Source: Lamellibrachia columna (Eukaryota > Annelida > Polychaeta > Sabellida > Siboglinidae). From it: a stretch of 64,000 nucleotides of DNA. The DNA lies in contig OY759263.1 of the NCBI GenBank assembly GCA_963662155.1, positions 18,410,394 to 18,474,393 on the forward strand, given 5' to 3'. A program made the position numbers and the translations under genes. The notes beneath the pieces were generated by a model, which worked only from the letters and a program-made list of their open reading frames with translations, was not told the DNA's origin and searched no databases. The stretch's first letter is position 1. Every line of letters starts with the position of its first letter. This document shows positions 59,201 through 63,766 of this stretch, in pieces.

Positions 59201-60126
59201 TTGAAGGTCAACACGATTGACAGTTGGAATGGGGGACATTGCTATACCCAGGTGTTCCCTCGAACATATTTCCTGTTGTTATATGCGCTGATTGTGACTT
59301 AAGGCCTACAATTCTCTTGATTATTTTGCCTTGCGTGCCAGACATTCGCGTATCTATGCCAACACGTGTTCGTTTGCCTACGGAAATATTCAAATGTCTC
59401 CCTTTCTGCCTGATGCACTAGCATCCCGGCAAAGTTGTTCACTTGTTGTAGAAATGTTCAACATCCATATTTTGTCATGATAGATATTGTGAAGTGACTG
59501 CTGGGACTGGATGGTTGCTTTGTTTACATCCTATTTTGATTTGGAATTGGTATTTTTGAGGTGGAATTGAAATTGGTATGCTGTAACTGCTTTGGAATCG
59601 GAATATTGTAATTGATCCCAAGTCTGGTTGGCACGTATAAAATTATGGTTGAATGTGTCACATGTGTAGAACATTAAAATTAGAGATATATTCCACATTT
59701 ACCTGTACCCGCATGATGAACTTACTCAAAGATAGTACAAATCTAAGTACTGTATTCGACCTATTAGGCGTGAAAAAAATTAGATCACTGATTAAAACCA
59801 TAGCGGTGTACGCTTAATAGGGCATGTACGCTTCAGAGGGTATGTACGCTTAATAGGGCATGTATGCTTAATAGGTTGAATATAGTATTTGAGGAACTGG
59901 TATTGCAATGATTCTGTTTTCGTTCCTGTAGGGCTGGCTGCCGCAGTACGCCGTGGACCAGGCCCTCGCTGGAACACTTCTAGAGTTCCTTCGACATCTC
60001 AAACAGAGGATGGCACAACTGAAACGTGGACACGCTGCAGGGGGCGGGGTCGAAGGTGGGGGCGGGGTTGAATTGATGGAGGAGGGCAATGTAGATGCAT
60101 CTGCTGTAAGTGTCGGTGACACGTGA
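35161..60126 (+). CDS. STARD3: STARD3 (MLN64), StAR-related lipid transfer protein 3, 14 coding exons
   Basis: The family is a late-endosomal membrane protein that binds ER VAP proteins and moves sterol through its START domain. Fourteen exons join in frame (1524 nt, 507 residues; human about 445): 35161-35252, 37709-37871, 40513-40596, 42136-42213, 43058-43111, 49850-49976, 50328-50444, 51358-51440, 52327-52485, 54286-54381, 55731-55810, 56885-56986, 59102-59195, 59932-60126. In order: short cytosolic N-terminus, four-helix MENTAL domain (residues about 60-190, with SPVRRTFCLLVTFDL and AWIETWFLDFKVLP), a phospho-FFAT-like motif QYYSPVDS (229-236), an acidic/Ser linker, and START (about 270-480, with AAGGLVSSRDFVNLR and WIINTDLKGWLPQ). 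The C-terminal Gly/Glu-rich tail of about 30 residues is extra. All introns are GT-AG. Start chosen because it is the only ATG in the first coding exon before the conserved frame. Confidence 0.93.
35390..35790 (-). repeat. TR1 terminal repeat, inverted diverged copy
   Basis: The reverse complement matches the 454-bp repeat in order: CCATGTTAACGTTTTG, ATTATAAGAAAACG, CATCATCTCATTGACATGCT, then a CCTCCGCC-like block and ACTGTGCCCTACATTCGTGT. Strongly diverged solo copy in STARD3 intron 1. Confidence 0.7.
35795..35935. repeat. dispersed repeat family D, copy 2
   Basis: Shares GGCAGCCATTTT, TTAATTGTGGTC and CACCTCTGCTATCTTTGG with copies at 1-205 and 38495-38715. The 29-bp minisatellite starts directly at its right end. 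Confidence 0.6.
35936..37075. repeat. 29-bp minisatellite, about 37 copies
   Basis: Unit CCATCCACACCAAGTGACCT plus GGCCCTCCT, in STARD3 intron 1. Because 29 is not a multiple of three, all frames cycle over three units and long minus-strand ORFs appear. A non-repeat block containing CATCATCCACCTTCTTACTT occurs twice (about 36855 and 37050), showing a higher-order duplication. Confidence 0.95.
37076..37708. other. STARD3 intron 1, unique part
   Basis: AT-rich intronic DNA without features, ending in the acceptor TTGTTACAG of coding exon 2. Confidence 0.5.
37709..37871 (+). CDS. STARD3: STARD3 coding exon 2 (MENTAL helix 1)
   Basis: Encodes a linker, then CCGVMSPVRRTFCLLVTFDL and IFTFIVWVIYVQ, the first transmembrane helix of MENTAL. 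Donor CAG/GTGAGT at 37872. Confidence 0.92.
38140..38480. repeat. 45-bp minisatellite, about 7 copies
   Basis: Unit ATGCATGAACTACAAATATA plus CAAATGGCACAAATAGCACAATACA; 45 bp keeps both strands open as 15-residue repeats. In STARD3 intron 2. Confidence 0.93.
38495..38715. repeat. dispersed repeat family D, copy 3
   Basis: Shares TGGCAGCCCTCC, TTTCTTCCTC, TCTCGTATCC, TGTGGTCTTCC and CATCTCTGCTTTCTTTG with copies 1 and 2. The 39-bp minisatellite starts about 30 bp further right. Confidence 0.6.
38744..40107. repeat. 39-bp minisatellite, about 35 copies, open in three frames
   Basis: Unit TTATCAACATGCCCTCTTTG plus TTGCTGCCGAGTCCTGACA. As 13 codons it reads DIINMPSLLLPSP on plus and GSNKEGMLIMSGL or RTRQQQRGHVDNV on minus, all without stops over 1.3 kb. 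Lies in STARD3 intron 2; treated as a non-coding array. Confidence 0.93.
40108..40440 (-). mobile_element. LINE C-terminal fragment
   Basis: The minus strand encodes an FGHVTRH-like motif followed by a Gly/Arg-rich and WxDxIKE-like pattern (tccttgtttggccacatcac and onward), typical of the C-terminus of L1/RTE-like ORF2 proteins. Its 3' end meets the 39-bp array. Confidence 0.5.
40513..40596 (+). CDS. STARD3: STARD3 coding exon 3 (MENTAL loop)
   Basis: Encodes IVGKGFNAETFIKEAIHYTF and PSSLFDTV, matching the family's loop before helix 2. Acceptor TTTTGCAG, donor GTAAGT. Confidence 0.9.
40597..41777. other. STARD3 intron 3, no gene
   Basis: AT-rich. A segment around 41180-41340 (TTAATTGTTTTGCTAGTCTC, CTACCTAGTAT) recurs near 49500-49700, so an old dispersed repeat is present in both introns. 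No coding signal. Confidence 0.5.
41778..42105 (+). mobile_element. SINE family 1, tRNA-derived
   Basis: The head GTGGTTAGTGATTAGAACAT and, downstream, GGGTTTGAATCTT resemble polymerase III A and B boxes of a tRNA. The body matches 9908-10222. It ends about 30 bp before the acceptor of STARD3 exon 4, in gene sense. Confidence 0.75.
42136..42213 (+). CDS. STARD3: STARD3 coding exon 4 (MENTAL helix 2)
   Basis: Encodes LCSACRFVPLLLAYALLRIH and HPWVVA, matching FRFSGLLLGYAVLRL in the family. Acceptor TTGTTTCAG, donor GCT/GTAAGT. Confidence 0.92.
42214..43057. other. STARD3 intron 4, no gene
   Basis: AT-rich intron. A repeated GGTCATGGAAATCTTGGAAA / GTCATGG-type short motif occurs around 42690-42800, but no element is supported. 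Confidence 0.45.
43058..43111 (+). CDS. STARD3: STARD3 coding exon 5 (MENTAL helix 3)
   Basis: Encodes LTTFGTCAFLVTKVFLFD. Acceptor TTTTTCAG at 43057, donor GAC/GTGAGT at 43112. The next intron (6.7 kb) holds the intact CR1-like element. Confidence 0.92.
43158..43186 (-). repeat. 3'-terminal short tandem repeat of the CR1-like element
   Basis: On plus GATTTAACAAGATTTAACAA then GATTTGCC, i.e. minus ATCTTGTTAA repeated. Short 3' repeats replace poly(A) in this clade and are thought to be the reverse-transcriptase recognition end. Confidence 0.7.
43262..46135 (-). CDS. CR1-like ORF2: endonuclease and reverse transcriptase
   Basis: 957 codons, uninterrupted. Apurinic-type endonuclease at about residues 33-245: GITES (64-68), GDFN (170-173), SDH (238-240). 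Reverse transcriptase at about 500-760: LDFQKAFDKV, GVPQGSVLGP (659-668), FADD (689-692). The C-terminal region ends EWNKLSTDCV and a short basic tail. The protein nicks target DNA and primes reverse transcription there. The frame opens at GTG 46135. The first ATG codon is residue 54, after the start of the endonuclease (CLNARSIVNKKNEL), so normal initiation would lose it. Expression probably depends on a -1 frameshift from ORF1. Confidence 0.92.
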   Translation of the reverse strand: MQGGYLEVSQAEQEATSTDKPISNHPKNITEKGYRCVCLNARSIVNKKNELNIMVEDIDPHIIGITESWANIDITDAELGLTGYVMFRKDRIGRRGGGVILYVKESIQAYEIKLEREADCDEAVWCKIVSGNSKLTIGLVYRSPNINEEDNTKIKNAIKEVSKGECIIMGDFNHGHIQWNSLESTGFEDQQFLFLIQDSFLTQHVLEPTRGENVLDIVLSSQKELVDNVKIFEPLGNSDHNQIHFDINVKSESKNKKTYKRNFHKGNYKDMRKYLAKLDWNNMLMNKTAIECWNILKYEIESIIDKFVPFQKQGKRCRKKHLSKEAIRKIMLKQTMWRVYRRTRKDEDYAKYKEALNAATTEIRQSKRSYEQKLACNIKNDSKSFYAYVRSKQNVQDKVGPLEDSAGNIISQGFLMAEDLNGYFSSVFTKEDISSLPVADAKFQGAKSDYLGPLVVTPELVAKKIKAMKDNKSPGVDGIPPKLLMETVEQISIPLARVFNLSLKEGVVPFEWKEANIIPLFKKGSRNKSENYRPVSLTSVICKLLERLIKDHMVDFLVKHKLLNSSQHGFLKARSCLTNMLCFLEEITKWIDVGSPVDIIYLDFQKAFDKVPHQRLLLKLKAHGIGDSITDWIEQWLTDRRQRVIVDGEVSNWKSVLSGVPQGSVLGPILFLIYINDLDDSITSNVLKFADDTKLFRKVNTDGDKQHLQNDLDRLVKWSEKWQMLFNFGKCKCLHTGHRNLNVNYRMGDTVLGTTVKEKDLGVTISADMKVSEQCGIAASKGNQILGLIRRNITYKGKKLIIPLYKAIVRPHLEYCIQAWRPYRKKDIDTLERIQRRATKMIPELRDLSYEERLKECGLTTLETRRLRGDQIEVFKILNGYENIDRNMFFSLKKDSRTRGHEVKLVKDQCRLDIRKHSFSQRTINEWNKLSTDCVTASSVNMFKNKVDTYLRRAGYK
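46138..47430 (-). CDS. CR1-like ORF1: zinc-finger-like, basic repeats and SGNH esterase
   Basis: 430 codons from ATG 47430 (a second ATG follows directly). N-terminal Cys-rich segment (CGSCSNWV, CEKSW, CRGC at about 18-50) resembles the degenerate PHD-type finger of CR1-group ORF1 proteins. Then a short Leu/Glu coiled coil, a Lys/Gly repeat zone (about 111-225) with tandem GGKEKGVGET decapeptides, and an SGNH/GDSL esterase domain with all blocks: GDS (255-257), PGA (277-279), HVGTNN (303-308), DGLHLSG (392-398). The role in transposition is RNA or membrane association, not proven. It ends in a slippery heptamer followed by TAG. Confidence 0.9.
   Translation of the reverse strand: MMAPCKRQLKATRHLICGSCSNWVDFVKSGCEKSWAEVQADSFSFECRGCTKMKELEVELEELRLLVVAMVGREQGGCASSSGGGTVDDKVGKDTRDARESSPQPGRKLRGGKVTRRRETGRKETGKKGTGGKTTGAKERGVGETGGKEKGVGETGGKEKGVGETGGKEKGVGETGGKTTGVKEREVGETGGKATGMKEREVGETRAKEWEVGETGAKETGGKGSGQNVMEGIERKSYSAAVIEGVRKRARVFVGDSIVRKTDRVLNKGDDVVVCLPGAKIEAITQRVKNIVGSGKGGSVLVHVGTNNVEREGTTAIVRKYRQLVRTLKQTRVEQVILSGILPVMGRRGHKYRNCRGMAINMLVQKLCMEEEVGFVDLWGSFVGRADMYMKDGLHLSGKGAAVFADKLSAAVDSDLGTMTNIFGSKHSLN
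46141..46147 (-). promoter_or_regulatory. candidate -1 ribosomal frameshift site (TTTAAAC)
   Basis: The minus strand reads T-TTA-AAC directly followed by TAG. TTA and AAC are ORF1 codons and T is the preceding base, so the heptamer is in the canonical X XXY YYZ phase. A -1 slip continues TTT AAA CTA GAA GTG CAG into ORF2 without a stop. A run of six G follows 10 nt after the heptamer; I could not find a clear pseudoknot by eye. Confidence 0.7.
46895..47030 (-). repeat. 30-bp coding repeat in ORF1
   Basis: Three near-identical and several diverged 30-bp units encode GGKEKGVGET-type decapeptides, keeping the ORF1 frame. Confidence 0.85.
47451..48599. other. 5' flank of the CR1-like element / STARD3 intron 5
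   Basis: Part is presumably the 5' UTR of the minus-strand element; the boundary cannot be set. A minus-strand CCGGAAGGAGTATGTCTCC near 48040 could be its promoter edge. No gene. Confidence 0.4.
48600..49147 (+). mobile_element. L2-type LINE 3' fragment
   Basis: Encodes HESLHWLPVRYHIVFKISTL and TYQVL, a signature of the L2-clade ORF2 C-terminus, then a 3' UTR and a TTGTA-type tail ((TATTG)n at about 49115-49147). Confidence 0.8.
49150..49505 (+). mobile_element. CR1-like 3' fragment, sense to STARD3
   Basis: The sequence follows the C-terminus and 3' UTR of the intact element: AGGAGATCATATTGAAG, GGGTATGAAAATATTGATAG, then CAATAAGCCAGTGGCTTCC and CAATCTTGTTCAATC. Frame is broken. It follows directly on the L2-type tail. 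Confidence 0.82.
49850..49976 (+). CDS. STARD3: STARD3 coding exon 6 (MENTAL helix 4)
   Basis: Encodes SYMSLLVSFIIAWIETWFLD and FKVLPREQKARER, the most conserved part of MENTAL. Acceptor TTCTTGTAG at 49849; a second in-frame acceptor (TTTTCCCAG) ends at 49858 and would drop three residues. Donor AA/GTAAGT. Confidence 0.9.
50095..50165 (-). mobile_element. tRNA-like SINE head fragment
   Basis: The reverse complement reads GCGCAGTAGTAGTGGTTGGA ... GGGGTTCGAGTG, with A- and B-box-like blocks. The sequence right of it (GTGGCTGAATACTTCCCAGG) resembles the SINE family 1 body but on the plus strand. Confidence 0.5.
50328..50444 (+). CDS. STARD3: STARD3 coding exon 7 (FFAT-like motif)
   Basis: Encodes MSFLHPEQDARLLLGGEAAS and HVIHHPHDQQYYSPVDSRE. 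QYYSPVDS aligns with the phospho-FFAT motif of vertebrate STARD3. Acceptor TTTTCAG, donor GAAG/GTAGGC. Confidence 0.9.
50735..50828. repeat. 45-bp direct duplication, two copies
   Basis: GCCAGAGGTACTGTAGTACT followed by ACTACCACCCCTGGCTAGCAAG occurs twice in a row. GTACTGTAGTACTACTAC gives local self-complementarity. Confidence 0.9.
50879..51125. mobile_element. MITE family M, copy 1
   Basis: Left end AGTACCATATTCGACCTATT / AAGCGTACATGCCCTAATTA, right end GTACGCTTTTAAG. The interior (GTCGCCATCTGGTGTTAAG, CACTTTTCAGTTGTTCTACAC) matches 56447-56766 in reverse. Superfamily unassigned; the ends resemble Tc1/pogo-type MITEs. Confidence 0.7.
51358..51440 (+). CDS. STARD3: STARD3 coding exon 8 (acidic/Ser linker)
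   Basis: Encodes GSDDEDGEHQYKDFVSVSSR and RASVYSLK, matching the family's GSDNESDEE linker. Acceptor TTGTAG, donor AAG/GTTGGT. RRASVY is a basophilic kinase-like site. Confidence 0.9.
51441..52326. other. STARD3 intron 8
   Basis: Contains a stretch of CACGATAC/ATGATACGATACG motifs (about 51480-51535), three CGTGTC-ACCCACG short repeats (51896-51950), a family D-like or LINE fragment (51955-52080), and a CR1-like 3' end (52190-52256). No exon. Confidence 0.4.
52190..52256 (+). mobile_element. CR1-like 3'-terminal fragment (about 65 bp)
   Basis: GGACTCGCAATAAGCCAATG and ACTTCCTTGTCCACTTGG, then GACAATCTTGTTAA, match the last part of the 3' UTR of the intact element at 43158-43260. Extreme 5' truncation. 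Confidence 0.8.
52327..52485 (+). CDS. STARD3: STARD3 coding exon 9 (start of START domain)
   Basis: Encodes TAQESWDKAWEIMHTADGWK and LMNGITPEEGCVYSRSFSGY, matching the N-terminal helix and first strands of START. Acceptor TTCTAG, donor GAG/GTAAAA. Confidence 0.9.
52951..52976. repeat. isolated CR1-like tail repeat
   Basis: GATTTAACAAGATTTAACAA next to GTAGTA, almost identical to the 3' tail and flank of the intact element at 43150-43180, but with no recognisable element body beside it. Confidence 0.6.
53570..53680. repeat. 25-bp minisatellite-like, about 4.5 copies
   Basis: Unit GCTGGTTGTTGAACTAAGAC plus CCT repeated without visible variation, in STARD3 intron 9. By direct count the unit is 23 bp. 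Confidence 0.9.
53845..53950 (+). mobile_element. LINE C-terminal remnant
   Basis: Encodes VEGRRRGGRPILRWED, a motif of L1/RTE-like ORF2 C-termini. Short and isolated. Confidence 0.5.
54020..54245 (-). mobile_element. SINE family 2, copy 1
   Basis: The reverse complement has a tRNA-like head (GTGGCTGTGTGGTAGATCGC and GATTCGAGTCC). The body shares AGAAGGGACCA.AGGCT, TTCTGAAAGA and GTGAACAAAATTGCCCA with 60590-60840. It ends 40 bp before the exon 10 acceptor. Confidence 0.7.
54286..54381 (+). CDS. STARD3: STARD3 coding exon 10 (START)
   Basis: Encodes AHLDSSPQEVFDELILNADA and TPTWNPTVLECK, matching START strands and the conserved W-N motif. Acceptor TTCCCAG, donor AAG/GTACTG. Confidence 0.92.
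54405..54578. mobile_element. foldback MITE with about 50-bp inverted repeats
   Basis: Left arm AGACCCTTCCTGTTATACCA ... GCTACCTGGTGGATTATAAT; the right arm is its near-complement ending GGGAAGGGTCT. The loop is about 70 bp. It sits 24 bp after the exon 10 donor. Confidence 0.85.
54860..55575. repeat. 56-bp minisatellite, about 13 copies
   Basis: Unit CATGGCAGGGCCGACACTAT plus GGACACCCTACCGACAGTCA plus GGGAAGCCAACTTTTC in STARD3 intron 10, with consistent variants (CTAAGG or CTATGG; CCAACA, CCGACA or CTGACA). One 1-bp-shorter unit. Confidence 0.95.
55731..55810 (+). CDS. STARD3: STARD3 coding exon 11 (START)
   Basis: Encodes TIEVLDDHTDVAYNLAADAA and GGLVSS, matching the family's SYDVSAGAAGGVVSPRDF. 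Acceptor TTCATAG, donor CAG/GTAGGC. Confidence 0.92.
55880..56140. mobile_element. possible LINE remnant
   Basis: The plus strand encodes LYGSEAWLLTYAIVRRLCGF, like the C-terminal LYGSE-W motif of several LINE ORF2 proteins. Broken and short. Confidence 0.4.
56447..56766. mobile_element. MITE family M, copy 2 (opposite orientation)
   Basis: Ends ACCATATTCGACGTAATAAG and GTACGCTTAATAGGTTGAAT/ATGGTACTTG form inverted repeats. The interior is the reverse complement of 50879-51125. Confidence 0.75.
56885..56986 (+). CDS. STARD3: STARD3 coding exon 12 (START)
   Basis: Encodes DFVNLRYWQVRNDVILSSCV and AVTHSDMPPTKHV, matching RDFVNVRR and SHSAKPPTHKYVR. Acceptor CTTTCAG, donor CAG/GTAATG. Confidence 0.93.
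56987..57699. other. STARD3 intron 12, first part
   Basis: A CGAAGG..CATGTA.GCTATATTTCTCCTAA segment is duplicated near 57233-57295. No gene or named element. Confidence 0.4.
57700..57830. repeat. 31-bp minisatellite, 4 copies
   Basis: Unit TTGTTGTCTTTGGTTGGACA plus TGATGCCTTAT, nearly perfect. Confidence 0.92.
58075..58830 (+). mobile_element. jockey/CR1-like LINE fragment
   Basis: Broken frames encode YINDLCTVSNMLKFVLFAD, LGIIIDDKLSW, FLPYIDYCPEIWGNTY and CFSIAGVKLWNGLRIALRNC. The last block parallels VKLWNALDSSLISC in 25738-29126, so both are copies of one group. Confidence 0.75.
59102..59195 (+). CDS. STARD3: STARD3 coding exon 13 (START)
   Basis: Encodes AENKPGGLAFKPVPSAPDRC and LFIWIINTDLK, matching GENGPGGF and FVWILNTDLKG. 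Acceptor TTCTCAG, donor AAG/GTCAGT. Confidence 0.93.
59746..59890. mobile_element. MITE family M, copy 3 (short)
   Basis: Left end AGTACTGTATTCGACCTATT, right end GCTTAATAGGTTGAATATAG. Inside, GTACGCTTAATAGGGCAT is repeated about three times, so the end sequence has expanded in tandem. It ends 40 bp before the last STARD3 acceptor. Confidence 0.7.
59932..60126 (+). CDS. STARD3: STARD3 coding exon 14 (end of START, stop)
   Basis: Encodes GWLPQYAVDQALAGTLLEFL, then RHLKQRMAQLKRGHAA, then a Gly/Val/Glu tail and stop TGA at 60124. The first part matches GRLPRYLIHQSLAATMFEF. A perfect donor-like GCT/GTAAGT occurs within the tail. Confidence 0.92.
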   Translation, partial: GWLPQYAVDQALAGTLLEFLRHLKQRMAQLKRGHAAGGGVEGGGGVELMEEGNVDASAVSVGDT

Positions 60127-61420
60127 TTGTGTGACCGAGTATGATACTTATGATGACATAACGAGTGGGTTTCCCTGAATCACAATCCATTCTGATTCAC
60201 CATCATGATTTTTCTGTTGCTACTATGGTGCCTACACAAAATAACCAGTGGCGCCTCTGGTGTACAGTATGACATTGATAGGTTAAATGGTATAAGATTG
60301 TCAATAGAAGTACAGCATGTAATTTGCGCAAATTTTTTGACGTGCGCTGAAACAATCCTGTATCTAAGCCGACGCATGCTCAATCGCATTCAAAGTTATA
60401 CAAACGTCAGATCAGCTGATTTTTGTGTTCTGATGTTAGCGTTGTGATTTCTGTTTTATTTCAGTAAGCATTGTTGTTGGTACGATGTAAGTCTAACAAT
60501 GCAGCGATTGTTACACGCCCCCCCCCATCTAGTGATCAAAAACATGCTATTCCAGGTACCGACTATTACTGTGGTATTTCTCCTACAGCTTGGTTCATTA
60601 GACTTTCCTTCTCTAGAGTTGGCGAGCCCAGGACAGGTAACTTATTTACCCCCTGTGTGGGATCATTCATTTCACCAGGTAGAAGGGACCAACGGCTTTT
60701 ACTGCTACTTCTGAAAGAGACGGGGAATGTGAGGTGAATTAACAAAACTGCCCATGTTTGTAAATGGGAGCAGATGGACCCTGTTCTTCTTGACTGACTG
60801 TCCGGAGCTCTACATAGCTCTAACGTAGCCATTGTGATATTTACACAGATATATTTACTTGGACATGTTTACATGGTCATAGGAGGATTTGTTACGAGAG
60901 CATATGATTGATACTGTAGGCCTCATTGATAATTGTTTTAATGATGGATTTCTGTTTAGGGTCATTCCTAGGGATGCTAAAGCTGTATGGATTAAGTCAA
61001 AATGTCACCATGCATGTATATATTTACAATTATTTTTCTGCTGTGATCAGTGTTTGTTTTCTTGGACGTGGTCCAATTGGAACAACATTGACTTAAAGTA
61101 AGAGCACCAAAGTTGGTTGTTGAAAGGAAACTTAGTCTTACTTATGTAAACAGTTGGGTGACATTGCATCAGGCTACTAGGGTCCGTCTGAGCGGTCTCT
61201 GTTTACATATCATAGTTATCAAAATTTAGAATGTATTCATTATTCCATATGTCAGTAAATAATTTAGGTAAAGCTGTACTCATAGGCAATGGGCAATGGT
61301 TATGGACATTGTAGATCAATCTTATCCATCTTTTGTGTCTAATTTCAGTTGGTCAAAACTGCATTTGACTCCTGTTTGCCTAGCTGAAAATTGGTCCAAA
61401 ACGTTTGAATATTAAATAAA
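60127..61420 (+). other. STARD3: STARD3 3' untranslated region or flank
   Basis: No further exon. The nearest convincing AATAAA is at 61415-61420. The true cleavage site is not known, and an element of SINE family 2 lies inside. Confidence 0.35.
60590..60840 (-). mobile_element. SINE family 2, copy 2
   Basis: Shares TTCACCAGGTAGAAGGGACC, TTCTGAAAGAGACGG and AACAAAACTGCCCATGTTTG with 54020-54245. The tRNA-like head is degraded. Confidence 0.6.
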
Positions 61421-61843
61421 GATGTGTCCTACAGTAGTTCTAGTCCATAAACATGCATATGAAAAGTTTATTTTTTTCGCAACCATGCTTAGGTATTGAA
61501 TATATGTACTTGCACAGCTGTAATGATTTGTTTACAGTGTACCCAAGAGAACTGGTATTTTGTGAATCAGTGTAGCTAGTGAAAAACTGTGGGTATATTA
61601 TGACATTCGCAAAATGCTGGAGTACCGGTATGCCTTTTATGTTTGTAAATGTGGCTATGGCTGTGGGATGTTCTCTCTAGATGAAGAACCAACTACTTCT
61701 AAACATGCTTTCGCATTTTGTGCGAATTGTTGGAAATGTAGGCTTGATTTAATACTAGGTATAACTTAACTTTAATTTCACACATGATGTTTTAAAGATA
61801 TTTGACTGAGCACGAAATACTAGGTGCCATCAGTTCAGAGGCA

Positions 61844-61844
<1 letters not shown>
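61421..61844. other. intergenic, nothing identified
   Basis: No coding or repeat signal that I can support. Confidence 0.4.
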
Positions 61845-61884
<40 letters not shown>

Positions 61885-61975
61885 TATATATACACACATA
61901 TAATATATATATATTATATATGTGTGTATGTATGTGTATATATATGTATTTATACTCACACACACACACAGTCAT
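61845..61975. repeat. (TA)n/(CA)n palindromic microsatellite
   Basis: Long TA runs followed by inverted TACACACATA/TATGTGTGTA segments and a (CA)n tract; strongly self-complementary. Confidence 0.95.
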
Positions 61976-62514
61976 TACCAGTCATTTCAAGCTATAGTTT
62001 TTTAATTACGTCATACGATTTAGGATTCAAACTCAAGCACCTGATAAAAATGAAATTACATGCAACTGTTGAGAAGAAATAGACTCACCAATCAAGTGAG
62101 CATGTGTAGATATAGGTACTGAATGTACGTGCGAAGAGGCGACTAATGAGATGTACGTTTTAACCCAACCATTCGACTAGCAAGAACGTTGGTATTTTCT
62201 GAAACGGCTGCTAATGGAAAACTGCAACTATAATTATTATACCATGCGTTTTACGTATGGAAATATGATGTGTGCATATGCTGTCATCCTATATTATATG
62301 GCGTGTGCTGTAATCCTATATTTTAATGGTGTGTTACAATGGTTCTGTTCGTGATGTCATATTGGAGTATGTAGTCACTTCACAAGGTGACGTTTCTACT
62401 ATCACAATGCCTTGCAGTAGAATGTATGTGTGATGAAATTTTAGTATTGTGGCATTATTAAAATATCTTTTATACGAGACGAGTGCAGTTTTACTTTGCA
62501 TCTTATATGTATAC
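61976..62514. other. intergenic, nothing identified
   Basis: A short near-duplication (CTGTCATCCTATATTATATGG / CTGTAATCCTATATTTTAATGG) near 62280-62330; otherwise no features. Confidence 0.4.
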
Positions 62515-62516
62515 GC

Positions 62517-62550
<34 letters not shown>

Positions 62551-62592
62551 GTGTGTGTATATATATTATATATATATACACACACACACAAC
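62515..62592. repeat. (CA)n-(TG)n-(TA)n microsatellite
   Basis: CA repeats, then GTGTGTG, TA repeats and again CA repeats, forming an inverted repeat. Confidence 0.95.
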
Positions 62593-62635
62593 TGCGGGCA
62601 ATATTGTCTGCCTTTATATTTATGTATTTATGCAT

Positions 62636-63182
62636 GACTGCGTGTATGTATGTGTGCGTGTGTATGTATGTGTGCGTGTATGTATGTGTGCGTGTGTATG
62701 TATGTGTGCGTGTATGTATGTGTGCGTGTATGTATGTGTGCGTGTGTATGTATGTGTGCGTGTGTATGTATGTGTGCGTGTATGTATGTGTGCGTGTGTA
62801 TATATGTGTGCGTCTATGTATGTGTGCGTGTGTATGTATGTGTGCGTGTATGAATGTGTGCGTGTGTATGTATGTGTGCGTCTATGTATGTGTGCGTGTG
62901 TATGTATGTGTGCGTGTATGTATGTGTGCGTGTGTATGTATGTGTGCGTGTATGTATGTGTGCGTGTGTGTATGTATGTGTGCGTGTGTATGTATGTGTG
63001 CGTGTATGTATGTGTGCGTGTATGTATGTGTGCGTGTGTATGTATGTGTGCGTGTGTATGTATGTGTGCGTGTATGTATGTGTGCGTGTATGTATGTGTG
63101 CGTGTGTATGTATGTGTGCGTGTGTATGTATGTGTGCGTGTGTATGTATGTGTGCGTCTATGTATGTGTGCGTGTATGAATG
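62636..63182. repeat. 16/18-bp TGTGTGCGTG(TG)TATGTA minisatellite
   Basis: About 33 units, almost entirely alternating pyrimidine-purine. ORFs of up to 242 codons in it (Met-Cys-Val-Arg-rich) are artefacts. Confidence 0.95.
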
Positions 63183-63766
63183 TAGTCTTCCACCATATTC
63201 TAGTGCTGTAGATTTGTTATAAAGTGATCATGTGTGCTTCTTTTGTATTGCTCCAATGCTTTGATGACGCAGGTCACCAACAAATCACCCACAAACTTAA
63301 TTTGTCATCCAAAAACGAATACGTGGTTGGAAAATATGTGCATGGATCTCGATTAATTGAGCTGGTGCGCGATGGTACAACGCGAACTCGCACGTCATAT
63401 CATACGAGACATTCCACGTCCAAGATGTAGGCATACAGACGGAGTTACATTTGAATATGAAACCGTCGCTCATTGCGTTGCGACTATGATACATCATATT
63501 TGGCCTTTATTTATTCGTTATATGCATACCATGTCCGGCTAGGAACCAGTGTGTAAGCCGAAATACCAACGGCGATGAATGCGTGTTGACCTCGTAACAA
63601 CAACGGTAAATGTATAGCTCTGCACTAGTCCAACGCACGGGGAGAATTGAATCGTCGAATATATGGATATATATCGAATTTTTTAAATAGCTACAGGTGG
63701 ATTCTCATGCAGCTGTTCTCGATGGCACAACGCGTGTATATGATTATTTTTTGAAGGGGGCAGGAA
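63183..63766. other. intergenic, no supported gene
   Basis: Slightly GC-richer, with GATGGTACAACGCG at about 63372 echoed by GATGGCACAACGCG at about 63721. Short ORFs only. Confidence 0.4.

Noticed and set aside
62483..63211. Met-Cys-Val-Arg-rich ORFs of 227 and 242 codons
   Set aside because: Pure product of a TG/TA/CG minisatellite, open in several frames.
63224..63430. Small ORF as an exon of a downstream gene
   Set aside because: No splice-site pair, conserved motif or homologous context that I can identify.
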